The notes beneath the pieces are model-generated. The model was not told where the DNA came from. It saw only the letters and a program-made list of their open reading frames with translations, and ran no database searches. Shown here piece by piece: positions 13,765 to 20,900 of a DNA stretch of 20,943 nt. How positions within the stretch are numbered: position 1 is the first letter of the stretch; each line of letters opens with the position of its first letter. A program made the translations under genes and the position numbers. This DNA is from an uncultured Caryophanales bacterium. GTDB taxonomy: Bacteria > Bacillota_I > Bacilli_A > RF39 > UBA660. The DNA is taken from assembly GCA_947065955.1 (NCBI GenBank), contig CAMSXY010000007.1:1-20943 (forward strand). Reading direction: 5' to 3'.

Positions 13765-14050
13765 TAGAAAGACGAATATATAAAAAAATTTAAAATTTCG
13801 TACAGTTTTAAATATCTTATATATATTTTAAAAAAGGTTTAAAAAATAGTTAAATGGAGAAAATAATGCTGAATAATTTAATTTGAGGTGTTATAATAGA
13901 GGTAATTAAAGGGATATACAAATAATAATTTGATAAGTAATGATAGGTACAACAAAAAAATATAAGAGAAAAATTTTAGTTGCAATTTTTTTGTAAAATA
14001 AAAGAAAAAGAAACGATTAAACTTTATTTTTTAGTAAATGTTAATGATAG
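13765..14050. other. AT-rich intergenic region with promoter-like and hairpin elements
   Basis: A gap of 402 nt between the divergent yabG and XRE genes. It contains an extended -10 (see 13889). After that come 10-bp arms acaaaaaaat (13952-13961) and atttttttgt (13985-13994) around a 23-nt loop. An 18-codon frame from ATG 13940, ending at TAA about 13996, spells a basic then hydrophobic start (KKYKRKILVAIFL) without a ribosome site. This could be a decayed signal peptide or chance. Confidence 0.35.
13889..13897 (+). promoter_or_regulatory. Extended -10 element, possible leader or small RNA start
   Basis: TGTTATAAT is a perfect extended -10, 226 nt upstream of the XRE gene. The gene also has a nearer promoter (14051), so this could make a long leader or a short RNA ending at the 13952-13994 hairpin. 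Confidence 0.4.
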
Positions 14051-14081
14051 TTGACAAATTTCCAACTCAAAAAGGTAGAAT
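14051..14081 (+). promoter_or_regulatory. Promoter of the XRE/DUF4097 operon
   Basis: TTGACA (14051-14056), a 19-nt spacer, TAGAAT (14076-14081). The spacer is longer than ideal. A TATAAT at 14099-14104 is an alternative -10 without a good -35. Confidence 0.5.
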
Positions 14082-14122
14082 GCAACAAGAAGAAAGTATA
14101 TAATGAATGCGAGGTGAAAAAA

Positions 14123-14758
14123 ATGCATATAGGACAAAAACTTTTAGATTTAAGAAAGGAAAAACATTTGTCTCAAGAAGAAGTTGCGGATAAATTAAAC
14201 GTTACTAGACAGACAGTTTCAAAATGGGAAACGGAACAAAGCACGCCCGATTTTGATAAAATTATTCCCCTCTGTGAATTATATGGAATTACAGCGGATG
14301 AATTATTTACTGGAAAGAAAAAGGAAGAGATAACAAAAGAAGAGGTTTCAAAGGAAGAAACCAATATGGAAAAAGTTAAAAAAGCAAAAGGAATAGGAAT
14401 GGGGATTTTTCTTTACTTTATTTCTATTATTTGGATTATGGTAACAATTCCTGTATTCAAAATGAACCCTATCTTATCTTCGGCTGTATTTTTACTTTTT
14501 TGTGGGTTTGCCACTTATATGATCGTTTATACGAGTATTGTTTATAAGAAAAAGAAAACAAAAGAAGAAGATCAAGAATCAAAAATCGTTAAGCAAATAA
14601 ACGAAGTGATTGCTATTATCGTACTTTTTTTCTATCTTCTTTTAAGCTTTCTTACAATGGCATGGTATATCACTTGGGTTTTATGGATTGTTTATGCTTT
14701 AATAGAAGAAATCGTTAAATTGATATTTATGATTAAGGAGAACAAAAATGAAGAATAA
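14123..14758 (+). CDS. Membrane-anchored XRE-family transcriptional regulator
   Basis: A 211-residue protein. Residues 1-64 are a Cro/CI-type helix-turn-helix: IGQKLLDLRKEKHLSQEEVADKLNVTRQTVSKWE, ending ITADELFTG. A charged linker (65-88) leads to four hydrophobic helices at about 91-111, 117-141, 162-181 and 183-204. It is therefore a DNA-binding protein tied to the membrane. ATG 14123 was chosen, with GAGGTG at 14111-14116. The longer frame from TTG 14051 would begin inside the TTGACA promoter. Its last 11 nt overlap the start of the DUF4097 gene, so the two are translationally coupled. It probably controls its own operon in response to something sensed in the membrane; target and signal are unknown. 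Confidence 0.85.
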   Translation: MHIGQKLLDLRKEKHLSQEEVADKLNVTRQTVSKWETEQSTPDFDKIIPLCELYGITADELFTGKKKEEITKEEVSKEETNMEKVKKAKGIGMGIFLYFISIIWIMVTIPVFKMNPILSSAVFLLFCGFATYMIVYTSIVYKKKKTKEEDQESKIVKQINEVIAIIVLFFYLLLSFLTMAWYITWVLWIVYALIEEIVKLIFMIKENKNEE

Positions 14759-15632
14759 ACCCCTATTAATTACTTTAATTATTTTACTTACAATCCTAGC
14801 CATCGGTCTTATTATTGGGATGTTTTATATAATAAATGGAAAAATACGCTTTCCACAATTCAGTTCTTATAAAGTAAGCAGTAACCTTTCCATAGAAAAG
14901 ACGTACGACCTAACTTTTGAAAAAATTCGTGTAGAAGCAAAAGCGAGTGAAATTCATGTAAAAAAGACAAAGGACACACAAATAAAACTTCGTATTTTTA
15001 GTGATCATGAAAAAACAAAAGTCGAAATAAATAATCAGGAATTGTTTATAAAATTAGAAGAAAAAGCTTGCATTGGTTTTTGCTTTCATCAAACGATTGA
15101 TAAGATAGAATTATATATACCAGAAAACTTTGAAAAAGAAATAAATTTAATTAATGAATATGGAAATATTATTATAGATTCTTTTTTAAATGCTGATATT
15201 AAAATAAAAGAAAATTGTGGAGATGTAAAGGTTGCAGGAGCCAATCGTGCTTTTATTGAAAATGAGTATGGAGATATTGAACTTTCGAAAGCAACAAGTG
15301 CTAGTATTCATCAATCAGCAGGTGATATTTTAGTAGGGGAAGTAAAAGAGATTACAGCAGAAAACGAGTTTGGAGATATTCATATTACAAGTGTCTTTGA
15401 TTTTTTAGATATAAAAAATTCTTGTGGAGATATAAAAATTGATCAAATTGATTTGAAAAGAAATTCTACGATTACAAGCAGTTTAGGAAATGTAAAAATC
15501 GGTTCAACAAATGCTATTTACATTGATGCAAAAACCAATTTAGGAGATGTAAAAATCAATAACAATGAAAGAAACGCTGATATCCTTTTAAAGATCCAAA
15601 ACAGTTGTGGCGATATCAAAGTTAACAACTAA
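14748..15632 (+). CDS. DUF4097-family membrane-anchored beta-repeat protein
   Basis: A 294-residue protein. Residues about 6-29 are an N-terminal transmembrane anchor. The outer domain (from about 60) is a stack of short beta repeats with a Gly-Asp/Asn core: EYGNIII, NCGDVKV, EYGDIEL, SAGDILV, EFGDIHI, SCGDIKI, SLGNVKI, NLGDVKI and SCGDIKV, nine copies about 17-25 residues apart. The NEYG and SCG forms tend to alternate. This is the pattern of DUF4097 (LiaG-like) proteins, which form a single-stranded beta-helix and are often encoded beside regulators of envelope stress. AAGGAG at 14735-14740. The cysteines of the three NCG/SCG repeats stack in register. The role is unknown; an envelope sensor or scaffold for the coupled XRE regulator is an inference. 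Confidence 0.85.
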   Translation: MKNKPLLITLIILLTILAIGLIIGMFYIINGKIRFPQFSSYKVSSNLSIEKTYDLTFEKIRVEAKASEIHVKKTKDTQIKLRIFSDHEKTKVEINNQELFIKLEEKACIGFCFHQTIDKIELYIPENFEKEINLINEYGNIIIDSFLNADIKIKENCGDVKVAGANRAFIENEYGDIELSKATSASIHQSAGDILVGEVKEITAENEFGDIHITSVFDFLDIKNSCGDIKIDQIDLKRNSTITSSLGNVKIGSTNAIYIDAKTNLGDVKINNNERNADILLKIQNSCGDIKVNN

Positions 15633-15681
15633 AAAATAAACATAAAGTATAAACTAATAAAAAAAGAGTGTTTTTCTTATG

Positions 15682-15718
15682 AAAAAAGGCATAATACTAA
15701 AAATTATGCTTTTTTTTC
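15682..15718 (+). terminator. Intrinsic terminator of the XRE/DUF4097 operon
   Basis: Arms gcataat (15689-15695) and attatgc (15703-15709), extended outward by A:T pairs to about 14 bp, with a 7-nt loop and an 8-base T run. Confidence 0.85.
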
Positions 15719-15739
15719 TTTCCTTTTTTATTTTAGTAT

Positions 15740-15761
15740 TATGATAAAGTAAAAAAGAGGT
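15740..15761 (+). promoter_or_regulatory. Promoter/RBS element shared with the 380 paralogue
   Basis: TATGAT (15740-15745) and AAAAAAGAGG (15751-15760), in the same order and spacing as at 350-371. Adjacent bases (ATTATGATAAAGTA) are also identical to that copy, while the surrounding intergenic DNA is not obviously similar. Confidence 0.6.
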
Positions 15762-15767
15762 GTGAGA

Positions 15768-16631
15768 ATGAAAAAAAATGTAAAATTTATATTGGGAATT
15801 ATACTTGGACTATCTTTAGGAAGTGTAGGTGTTTTTGCTGCCAATATAGCAAGTAGGGATGTGTCTTATGAAAATAAAGTGTCCAATGTAAACAATGTAC
15901 AAGAAGCTATAGAAGAACTCTATATTTTATCCCAAAATAAAACATTTCTTTTAGAAAATGGCTTTCGTTATACAGGAGAAAATCCCAATAACTATGTCTT
16001 TTTTAATAACGAATTGTGGAGAATTATTGGTTTTTTAGATAATAAGATAAAAATAATTCGCTCGGATTCGATTGGAAGGTATGCATGGAATACAATCTTA
16101 TCGAATGATTGGGAAACAAGCAGTTTGTATCATTACTTGAACACAACTTATTATAACAGTCTGGAATCTGTAAGTAAAAATATGGTAGAAAATGCAACAT
16201 GGCGAACAGGGGCTTGGGGAAACAATGATATTACAAGTTCTCAAATATACGATCAAGAGGGAATTACAAAAGCAACTGGTTCCAATACTCTTACAGCAAC
16301 GGGCTATATAGGACTTATGAATATATCGGATTATGGTTATGCGAGTAGTCGTTGTTATGCTACGAATTCTTTAAATACATATCATGAATTTCAATGTGCA
16401 AGTACAAATTGGCTTTACGCTGGAATAGAGGAAAAAACATTAACTGCAAGTTCGCAACAAGAGATTTATTCCTTTGTTATTTATGCAAACGGTTATGTAA
16501 GTAGTGGGAATGGAGATTCCAATAATGTAGCAACTCCTTATGAAGTGAGACCCGCTCTTTATTTAAAAACTGCTGTAAAAATAAAAAGTGGATCTGGAAC
16601 AAAAAAAGATCCCTACCTTCTTGAAATGTAA
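15768..16631 (+). CDS. DUF6273-like secreted surface protein, third copy
   Basis: A 287-residue protein and paralogue of the genes at 46 and 380. It has an N-terminal anchor at about 7-25, then VSNVNNVQEAIEELY (38-52), LLENGFRYTGENPNNYVFFN, ELWRIIGFLDNKIKIIR, YHYLNTTYYNSL, and GLMNISDYGYASSRCY. The Cys pair C196/C210 has the same spacing as in the 380 copy. The end is VRPALYLK plus GTKKDPYLLEM. I chose ATG 15768 rather than GTG 15762, because the ribosome site ends at 15760 and the 380 paralogue uses the equivalent ATG. It stands alone between two terminators. Role unknown; surface-exposed by prediction. Confidence 0.85.
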   Translation: MKKNVKFILGIILGLSLGSVGVFAANIASRDVSYENKVSNVNNVQEAIEELYILSQNKTFLLENGFRYTGENPNNYVFFNNELWRIIGFLDNKIKIIRSDSIGRYAWNTILSNDWETSSLYHYLNTTYYNSLESVSKNMVENATWRTGAWGNNDITSSQIYDQEGITKATGSNTLTATGYIGLMNISDYGYASSRCYATNSLNTYHEFQCASTNWLYAGIEEKTLTASSQQEIYSFVIYANGYVSSGNGDSNNVATPYEVRPALYLKTAVKIKSGSGTKKDPYLLEM

Positions 16632-16662
16632 GGATCCATTTTGCGCATATTTTAAGATATTC

Positions 16663-16698
16663 ATAAAACTGTAAAGAAAAAAATCTTTACAGTTTTAT
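16663..16698. terminator. Bidirectional terminator between surface protein and sspI
   Basis: Perfect 15-bp arms (ataaaactgtaaaga 16663-16677, tctttacagttttat 16684-16698) around a 6-nt A loop. It ends at the sspI stop codon and serves both converging genes. Confidence 0.85.
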
Positions 16699-16908
16699 TT
16701 AATCTTTAATATGTTCTTGGATGATTTTTAAGAAATCATTTTGTTGTTGTTCTGTCGAATTTGACCAAAGAATTTCAAATAAAACACCAAGTCCAGGTAG
16801 AGCTAGTTCTTCCTTTGAGGAGATGGATTCTACAATAGAACTTCGAAAATCTTCTAAAGCAGAATCTTTAAAATTTTCTTTTATACTTTTTCGAATATCA
16901 ATATTCAT
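16699..16908 (-). CDS. sspI: Small acid-soluble spore protein I
   Basis: A 69-residue protein matching SspI at both ends: MNIDIRKSIKEN at the start, then FRSSIVESISSKEELALPGLGVLFEILWSNS, which carries the diagnostic LPGLGVLFE-LW motif. B. subtilis SspI is 71 residues and accumulates in the forespore core as a minor SASP. AAGGATG precedes the ATG. A sigma-G-like promoter lies upstream, as expected for a forespore gene. The oppositely oriented frame at 16721-16927 is its shadow. Confidence 0.93.
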   Translation of the reverse strand: MNIDIRKSIKENFKDSALEDFRSSIVESISSKEELALPGLGVLFEILWSNSTEQQQNDFLKIIQEHIKD

Positions 16909-16927
16909 AAATTCATCCTTTCTTTAA

Positions 16928-16956
16928 TAAGATGTGTTTAAATAAAAAAATTATAC
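16928..16956 (-). promoter_or_regulatory. Sigma-G-like forespore promoter of sspI
   Basis: On the minus strand GTATA (16952-16956), a 17-nt spacer, CATCTTA (16928-16934). The B. subtilis sigma-G consensus is GYATR and CATNMTA, so only one position differs. The product, a forespore SASP, independently predicts sigma-G control. Confidence 0.6.
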
Positions 16957-16987
16957 GAAAAATATTTATCTTTTTTTTAATTTTGAG

Positions 16988-17010
16988 TATAATAGAAATA
17001 ATTAAGGAGG
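16988..17010 (+). promoter_or_regulatory. Promoter and RBS of lemA
   Basis: TATAAT (16988-16993) with only a weak TTTATC 17 nt upstream as -35, then AAGGAGG (17004-17010). It lies back to back with the sspI promoter. Confidence 0.55.
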
Positions 17011-17016
17011 CATTAT

Positions 17017-17568
17017 ATGAATTATTGGATTATTATTCTTGGAATTGTTCTTTTGCTTTTTATGTATATTGGAGCAACCTATAATAAACTTGTAAGTTTA
17101 CGAAATCGTGTAAAGGATCAATGGGCACAAATTGATGTACTTTTAAAAAGAAGAAATGATTTAATTCCTAATTTAGTAGAGACTGTAAAAGGATATACAA
17201 AACATGAAGGGGAAACTTTAGAGGCTGTAGTAAATGCTCGAAATAAAGCGGTAAGCGCTCCAACAAAGGAAGCAGAAATTGAAGCAAGTGGAGAATTAAC
17301 ACAAGCTTTAGGAAGGCTTTTTGCCTTAACAGAGGCTTATCCAGACTTAAAAGCAAATACAAACTTTATGGATTTACAAAGCAATTTAAAAGAAACAGAA
17401 GATAAGATTTCTTATGCAAGGCAATTTTATAACGACGTTGTTTTAAAATACCGTAATAAATTAGAAATGTTTCCATCCAATATTGTTGCGAAAATGTTTG
17501 CATTTAAAGAAGAAGCCTTTTTCGAAGCCAGCGAAAAGGAAAAAGAAGTACCAAAAGTACAATTTTAG
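17017..17568 (+). CDS. lemA: LemA family membrane protein
   Basis: A 183-residue protein typical of LemA in length and sequence. An N-terminal transmembrane helix (3-20) is followed by YNKLVSLRNRVKDQWAQIDV and the family hallmark LLKRRNDLIPNLVETVKGY (about 46-65). Helical coiled segments follow, with a closing RQFYNDVVLKYRNKLEMFPSNIVA. LemA forms a helical bundle with its N-terminus anchored in the membrane; its function is not established, though it usually accompanies membrane proteins of the DUF2207/TPM kind, as here. AAGGAGG at 17004 gives a strong start. It is followed at once by a terminator hairpin and then the DUF2207 gene. Confidence 0.93.
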   Translation: MNYWIIILGIVLLLFMYIGATYNKLVSLRNRVKDQWAQIDVLLKRRNDLIPNLVETVKGYTKHEGETLEAVVNARNKAVSAPTKEAEIEASGELTQALGRLFALTEAYPDLKANTNFMDLQSNLKETEDKISYARQFYNDVVLKYRNKLEMFPSNIVAKMFAFKEEAFFEASEKEKEVPKVQF

Positions 17569-17590
17569 GTCTACTTTGTAGACTTTTTTT
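17569..17590 (+). terminator. Internal terminator/attenuator between lemA and the DUF2207 gene
   Basis: gtctac (17569-17574), TTT loop, gtagac (17578-17583), then seven T. It starts directly after the lemA stop codon and ends 3 nt before the RBS of the next gene. No promoter for the next gene is seen, so partial read-through would set a LemA excess over the DUF2207 protein. Confidence 0.75.
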
Positions 17591-17605
17591 AAAAGGATGA
17601 GGAAA

Positions 17606-19699
17606 ATGAAAAAAATAACATATCTATTTTTAACCCTTTTATTTTTAGTCTTTCCAAAACAGATAAAGGCAAGCACTTATGGAATAGAAAACTATTATAT
17701 AGATGCTACAATAAAGGAAAATGGAGATTTATATATAAAAGAACTTTTTATTTTAAATGGGGATTATAATGGGATGGAAAGAATACTAGATTTTCAAAAT
17801 CCATATGCCAAAAAAGCAACTGGAACAATCAAAGACTTAGAAGGATCCTCTCTTTATAATGGAAGTAATATTGTTGTGAAAGAAGTAAAAGCAATCGATA
17901 CAGAAGGTTCTATTTTTTCAGATATAGAAAAGATGGGAATACCCTTTCAAAAAGTTTCGCTTGCTTCCAAAGGAGATTTTGGTGTTTACACGATTCAATC
18001 TACTTCCTCTGGAAAAAAAGTACAAATTTATAATCCAAGTCATAAAAATATAAAAGGTTTTTATTTAGAATATGTAATTGAAAATATTGCCGTTGTACAC
18101 AAAGATATAGGAGAACTTGGATGGAATATTTTTTCTGATAAGTTAACAGAATCTGTAAAAAATTTAGAAGTCCATATTCATATTCCATCCAATACGTTTC
18201 TAAGAGGTTGGGGTCATGGACCCTTAACAGGAGATATCCGTTTAGAAAAAGAAGAACTTGTTATTTTAAAAATAACCAATTTGGAAGAAAGAACAGCTCT
18301 TGATACTCGACTTGTTTTTGCTAAAGAAGTTATTAAAGATAGTAAAAAAAAATCGGGATTAACAGCCCTTTCCAGCATTCTTTCTATAGAACAAGAACTT
18401 GCAGATCAAGCCAATGAAGAAAGAAAAGAATATTATGAAGACGTAAAGGAAGCTCTTTTTGAGTCTTTAAAAATAGCAGAAGAAAAGAAAAATCGTCCTT
18501 CTTATGAAAAAGCAAAGAGAATATATAACTTTTTCAAAGAGCAAAATGATTTATATTCATTAGGATACGATCCTATTTTAAAACAAGCTTACCAACAATT
18601 ACTTTCTATTCGAGAAACTGTAGAAAAAAAAGAACAGTTTTATAATGTTTTTTATAGTATTCTAAGTATAGGATGGCTTTTTGGTCTTATCAAGATTTTA
18701 ATTTATGTATATAAAAAATATGATAAAGAGTATGAATTAGACTTTAAAGAAGAATATTACCGAGATTTTCCAGCAGAATATGCACCCAGTACCGTTGGAT
18801 ACCTTATTCGAAGAACTATAAATAATAACGATCTTTCGGCTTCTATTTTAAGTTTAATTCAAAAAAAGAAAATTTCTTTTACGCCATTAGATGAAAAACA
18901 AAAAGATTTTCTTCTTAAAAAAGAAACAAAGGACATGAATTTTTCAAGGGAAGAAAAAGCACTTTTAGAATTTTTATTTAATAGTGAAGAAGAAATTACA
19001 CTCTCAGTTTTAAAGAAAAATGCGAAAAAATCTTATAGATCCTTTATAAAAAGGTATAATAATTGGCAAATGGAAGCAATGGATGCTGCTTGCAAGGAAC
19101 AATTTTATGAAAGTAACTTATCTATTAAAATGCGTTTTTGTCTTTATTCTATAGTAGGAATTTTAATTTTTATTTTTATAGTCAAAAAGAATTATACATT
19201 GAAAACTTTTGTTTACACACTGGCTATAATAACTTTTATTTCTTCCATTTTTTCTTTTATTTATTTTTTAGCTTTTACAAAAAAAACAAAAAAGGGAAAT
19301 GAACATTATCATAAATGGATGGCACTTAAAAAGTTTATGGAAGATTTTGGAACTATGAATGAAAAAGAATTACCCGAAATTTATTTATGGGAGAAGTATT
19401 TAGTGTATGCTCTTACCTTAGGATGCGCTAAAAAGTTAGCAAAATCTATGGAAATTCGTATGCAAAATTGGCAAGTAGATGAAAATGTATCCAATGCTTT
19501 TTTAAATATAAATTATATGCATCAAATCGTTCATTTAAATCGAGTTATGGATCACACTATCCAAAATGCTATCACAACAGCAAGAAGACAATCTGAAAGA
19601 ACCTCTTCGGGAAGATTTTCTAGTGGAGGAGGATTTGGTGGCGGATTTTCTGGTGGCGGCGGATCCTTTGGTGGAGGCGGCGGTGGTGGCCGTTTCTAA
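17606..19699 (+). CDS. DUF2207 membrane protein with Gly-rich tail
   Basis: A 697-residue protein. A signal peptide (1-22) ends at about IKAS. The N-terminal DUF2207 beta-rich domain (about 23-235), outside the cell, contains the family's opening IENYYIDATIKENGDLYIKE. A helical stretch follows, then a transmembrane helix at about 347-370, a cytoplasmic domain (370-505) with winged-helix-like LIRRTINNNDLSASILSLI, two more helices at about 508-558, and a Gly-rich tail (668-697, GGGFGGGFSGGGGSF), usual for DUF2207 proteins. ATG 17606 is preferred over ATG 17597, because AAGGA at 17593 is then correctly spaced. Paired with lemA, as in many bacteria. Function unknown; a complex with LemA is an inference. 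Confidence 0.88.
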   Translation: MKKITYLFLTLLFLVFPKQIKASTYGIENYYIDATIKENGDLYIKELFILNGDYNGMERILDFQNPYAKKATGTIKDLEGSSLYNGSNIVVKEVKAIDTEGSIFSDIEKMGIPFQKVSLASKGDFGVYTIQSTSSGKKVQIYNPSHKNIKGFYLEYVIENIAVVHKDIGELGWNIFSDKLTESVKNLEVHIHIPSNTFLRGWGHGPLTGDIRLEKEELVILKITNLEERTALDTRLVFAKEVIKDSKKKSGLTALSSILSIEQELADQANEERKEYYEDVKEALFESLKIAEEKKNRPSYEKAKRIYNFFKEQNDLYSLGYDPILKQAYQQLLSIRETVEKKEQFYNVFYSILSIGWLFGLIKILIYVYKKYDKEYELDFKEEYYRDFPAEYAPSTVGYLIRRTINNNDLSASILSLIQKKKISFTPLDEKQKDFLLKKETKDMNFSREEKALLEFLFNSEEEITLSVLKKNAKKSYRSFIKRYNNWQMEAMDAACKEQFYESNLSIKMRFCLYSIVGILIFIFIVKKNYTLKTFVYTLAIITFISSIFSFIYFLAFTKKTKKGNEHYHKWMALKKFMEDFGTMNEKELPEIYLWEKYLVYALTLGCAKKLAKSMEIRMQNWQVDENVSNAFLNINYMHQIVHLNRVMDHTIQNAITTARRQSERTSSGRFSSGGGFGGGFSGGGGSFGGGGGGGRF

Positions 19700-19746
19700 T
19701 ATAAAAGGGGAAAATATATTTTCTATATAAAAAAAGGATAAGGAGT

Positions 19747-19783
19747 AAAAAGAATTATTGTCTAAAGATAATAGTTCTTTTTT
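19747..19783 (+). terminator. Intrinsic terminator of the lemA/DUF2207 unit
   Basis: Arms aaaaagaattattgtc (19747-19762) and gataatagttcttttt (19767-19782) pair with two G-U wobbles around a TAAA loop and end in a T run. Confidence 0.8.
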
Positions 19784-19797
19784 ATTTTCATAAATAA

Positions 19798-19842
19798 AAA
19801 AATCAAGAAATTTTATGTAAAATACATTTTTTCTTGATTTTT
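19798..19842 (-). terminator. Terminator of the second lemA-like gene
   Basis: Perfect 13-bp arms (aaaaatcaagaaa 19798-19810, tttcttgattttt 19830-19842) with a 19-nt loop, 8 nt beyond the stop codon of the minus-strand gene. Confidence 0.75.
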
Positions 19843-19850
19843 AAAAGGAT

Positions 19851-20396
19851 TTATAATTTAAAATCTTCTGTATCCTCATCTGTCATATCTTTTCCATCAA
19901 AATAAGGTTTTTGTTTATAACTACATATTTTCGCAACTAGAATAGATGGAAACCTTCTTATAAAACTATTATAATCTGTGATAATATCATTATAATATTT
20001 TCGAAGGGCAATAATTTCACTTTCCGACTCTGTAATAGAAAGGTCAATTTTTGTAAAACTTTCGGATTCTTTTAACGCTTCATGTTGATCGCGAATAGTA
20101 TGAAATTCATTAATATATTCATACAACTCCCGATCAAGCGCAAAATTCGATAATTTTTTAGAACGAAGATTGGTAATACTTTCTAAAGTTTCACTTTCAA
20201 GTTCTATGGAACTTTTAATAACTGTAATGGATTTATTTAAAAGATCAAAACGTTTTCTTAATACAGAATCAATGTTAGCTTCTGCTTCATTGATTCGAAT
20301 AATATAGGTTTGAAATTTATTAAACGTACTAATATACCAAATGAAAAAAATACATAAGATAATAAAGACCATAAGTCCATATAAGATCATATTCAT
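19851..20396 (-). CDS. Divergent LemA-like membrane protein
   Basis: A 181-residue protein similar in architecture to the LemA at 17017: an N-terminal helix (about 5-24), FNKFQTYIIRINEAEANIDSVLRKRFDLL where LemA has YNKL-QIDVLLKRRNDLI, ESETLESITNLRSKK (LemA: EGETLEAVVNARNKA), and a closing LRKYYNDIITDYNSFIRRFPSILVA. The LKRRNDLIPNL hallmark is degraded to LRKRFDLLNKS, so it is a strongly diverged paralogue. It has its own promoter and terminator, and no DUF2207 partner in the window. Function unknown. Confidence 0.85.
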   Translation of the reverse strand: MNMILYGLMVFIILCIFFIWYISTFNKFQTYIIRINEAEANIDSVLRKRFDLLNKSITVIKSSIELESETLESITNLRSKKLSNFALDRELYEYINEFHTIRDQHEALKESESFTKIDLSITESESEIIALRKYYNDIITDYNSFIRRFPSILVAKICSYKQKPYFDGKDMTDEDTEDFKL

Positions 20397-20411
20397 ACTC
20401 TCACCGCATTC

Positions 20412-20440
20412 ATTATATCAAAGATGACAAAAAAATACAA
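20412..20440 (-). promoter_or_regulatory. Promoter of the second lemA-like gene
   Basis: Minus strand: TTGTAT (20435-20440), a 17-nt spacer, TATAAT (20412-20417), then GGTGAG as the RBS just before the ATG at 20396. Confidence 0.65.
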
Positions 20441-20530
20441 TTTTTTTAAAAAGAGAAAAAAGTGTATAAAAAATGAATAAATGTAAAAAATTTTCAATAA
20501 AAGATAAATGTATGTAAAAACATAAAAAAG

Positions 20531-20568
20531 TAGGTATATAGCAAAAAATTTTTTTTGTTATATACCTA
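20531..20568 (-). terminator. Long hairpin terminator of gerQ
   Basis: 18-bp arms taggtatatagcaaaaaa (20531-20548) and its near-perfect complement (20551-20568, one G-U) with a 2-nt loop. On the minus strand the hairpin is followed by CTTTTTT, and it stands 13 nt beyond the gerQ stop codon. Confidence 0.8.
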
Positions 20569-20581
20569 GAATTTTGAAAAG

Positions 20582-20900
20582 TTAGTTGTTAGGAATAAAG
20601 GCTGGATTATAATTGATTGCTTCGTCAAAAGAGATAAAATCAACGTAAATCATTAAAAGAAGTTGCCATTTTCCTGTACTGGGTTCACTTAAAATAATGT
20701 GGTCTCTACCAGACTGTTCAATAATCCCAACAAATTCTCGATCACGAAATTCATTAGAATCTGGGAAAGTCATGTGAACACGGACTTGTTTTCCTTTATT
20801 TAATCTTAAAATATTTTCAATATAAGATTGTTCAAAGGGAACTTCCATAGCACTATAGTTAGGAGCCATTTGTTGATTAGGAGTAGCTGTTGTTCCTGCA
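20582..20900 (-). CDS. gerQ: GerQ spore coat protein, 5' end missing
   Basis: The 106 codons present end at 20582 and run without a stop into the adapter junction at 20900, so the start is lost. The ATG at 20869 is probably internal: the in-frame codons before it (Thr-, Gln- and Ala-rich) fit GerQ's variable N-terminal region. The core EVPFEQSYIENILRLNKGK, VHMTFP, FVGIIEQSGRDHIILSEPSTGKWQLLLMIYVDFISFDEAI is diagnostic. In Bacillus GerQ is a coat protein cross-linked by the transglutaminase Tgl and needed for correct localisation of the cortex hydrolase CwlJ during germination. No tgl or cwlJ is in view. Confidence 0.93.

Noticed and set aside
16721..16927. Plus-strand 68-residue frame
   Set aside because: Exact antisense shadow of sspI, which has a diagnostic protein sequence and its own promoter and RBS.
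17168..17362. Minus-strand frames at 17168-17362, 17461-17676 and 18000-18188
   Set aside because: Shadows of lemA and the DUF2207 gene, Leu/Phe-rich as expected for antisense of Lys/Glu-rich coding DNA.
19608..19696. GGN-rich tandem repeat as a possible CRISPR or minisatellite
   Set aside because: It encodes the Gly-rich tail usual for DUF2207 proteins; no spacers or regular unit.
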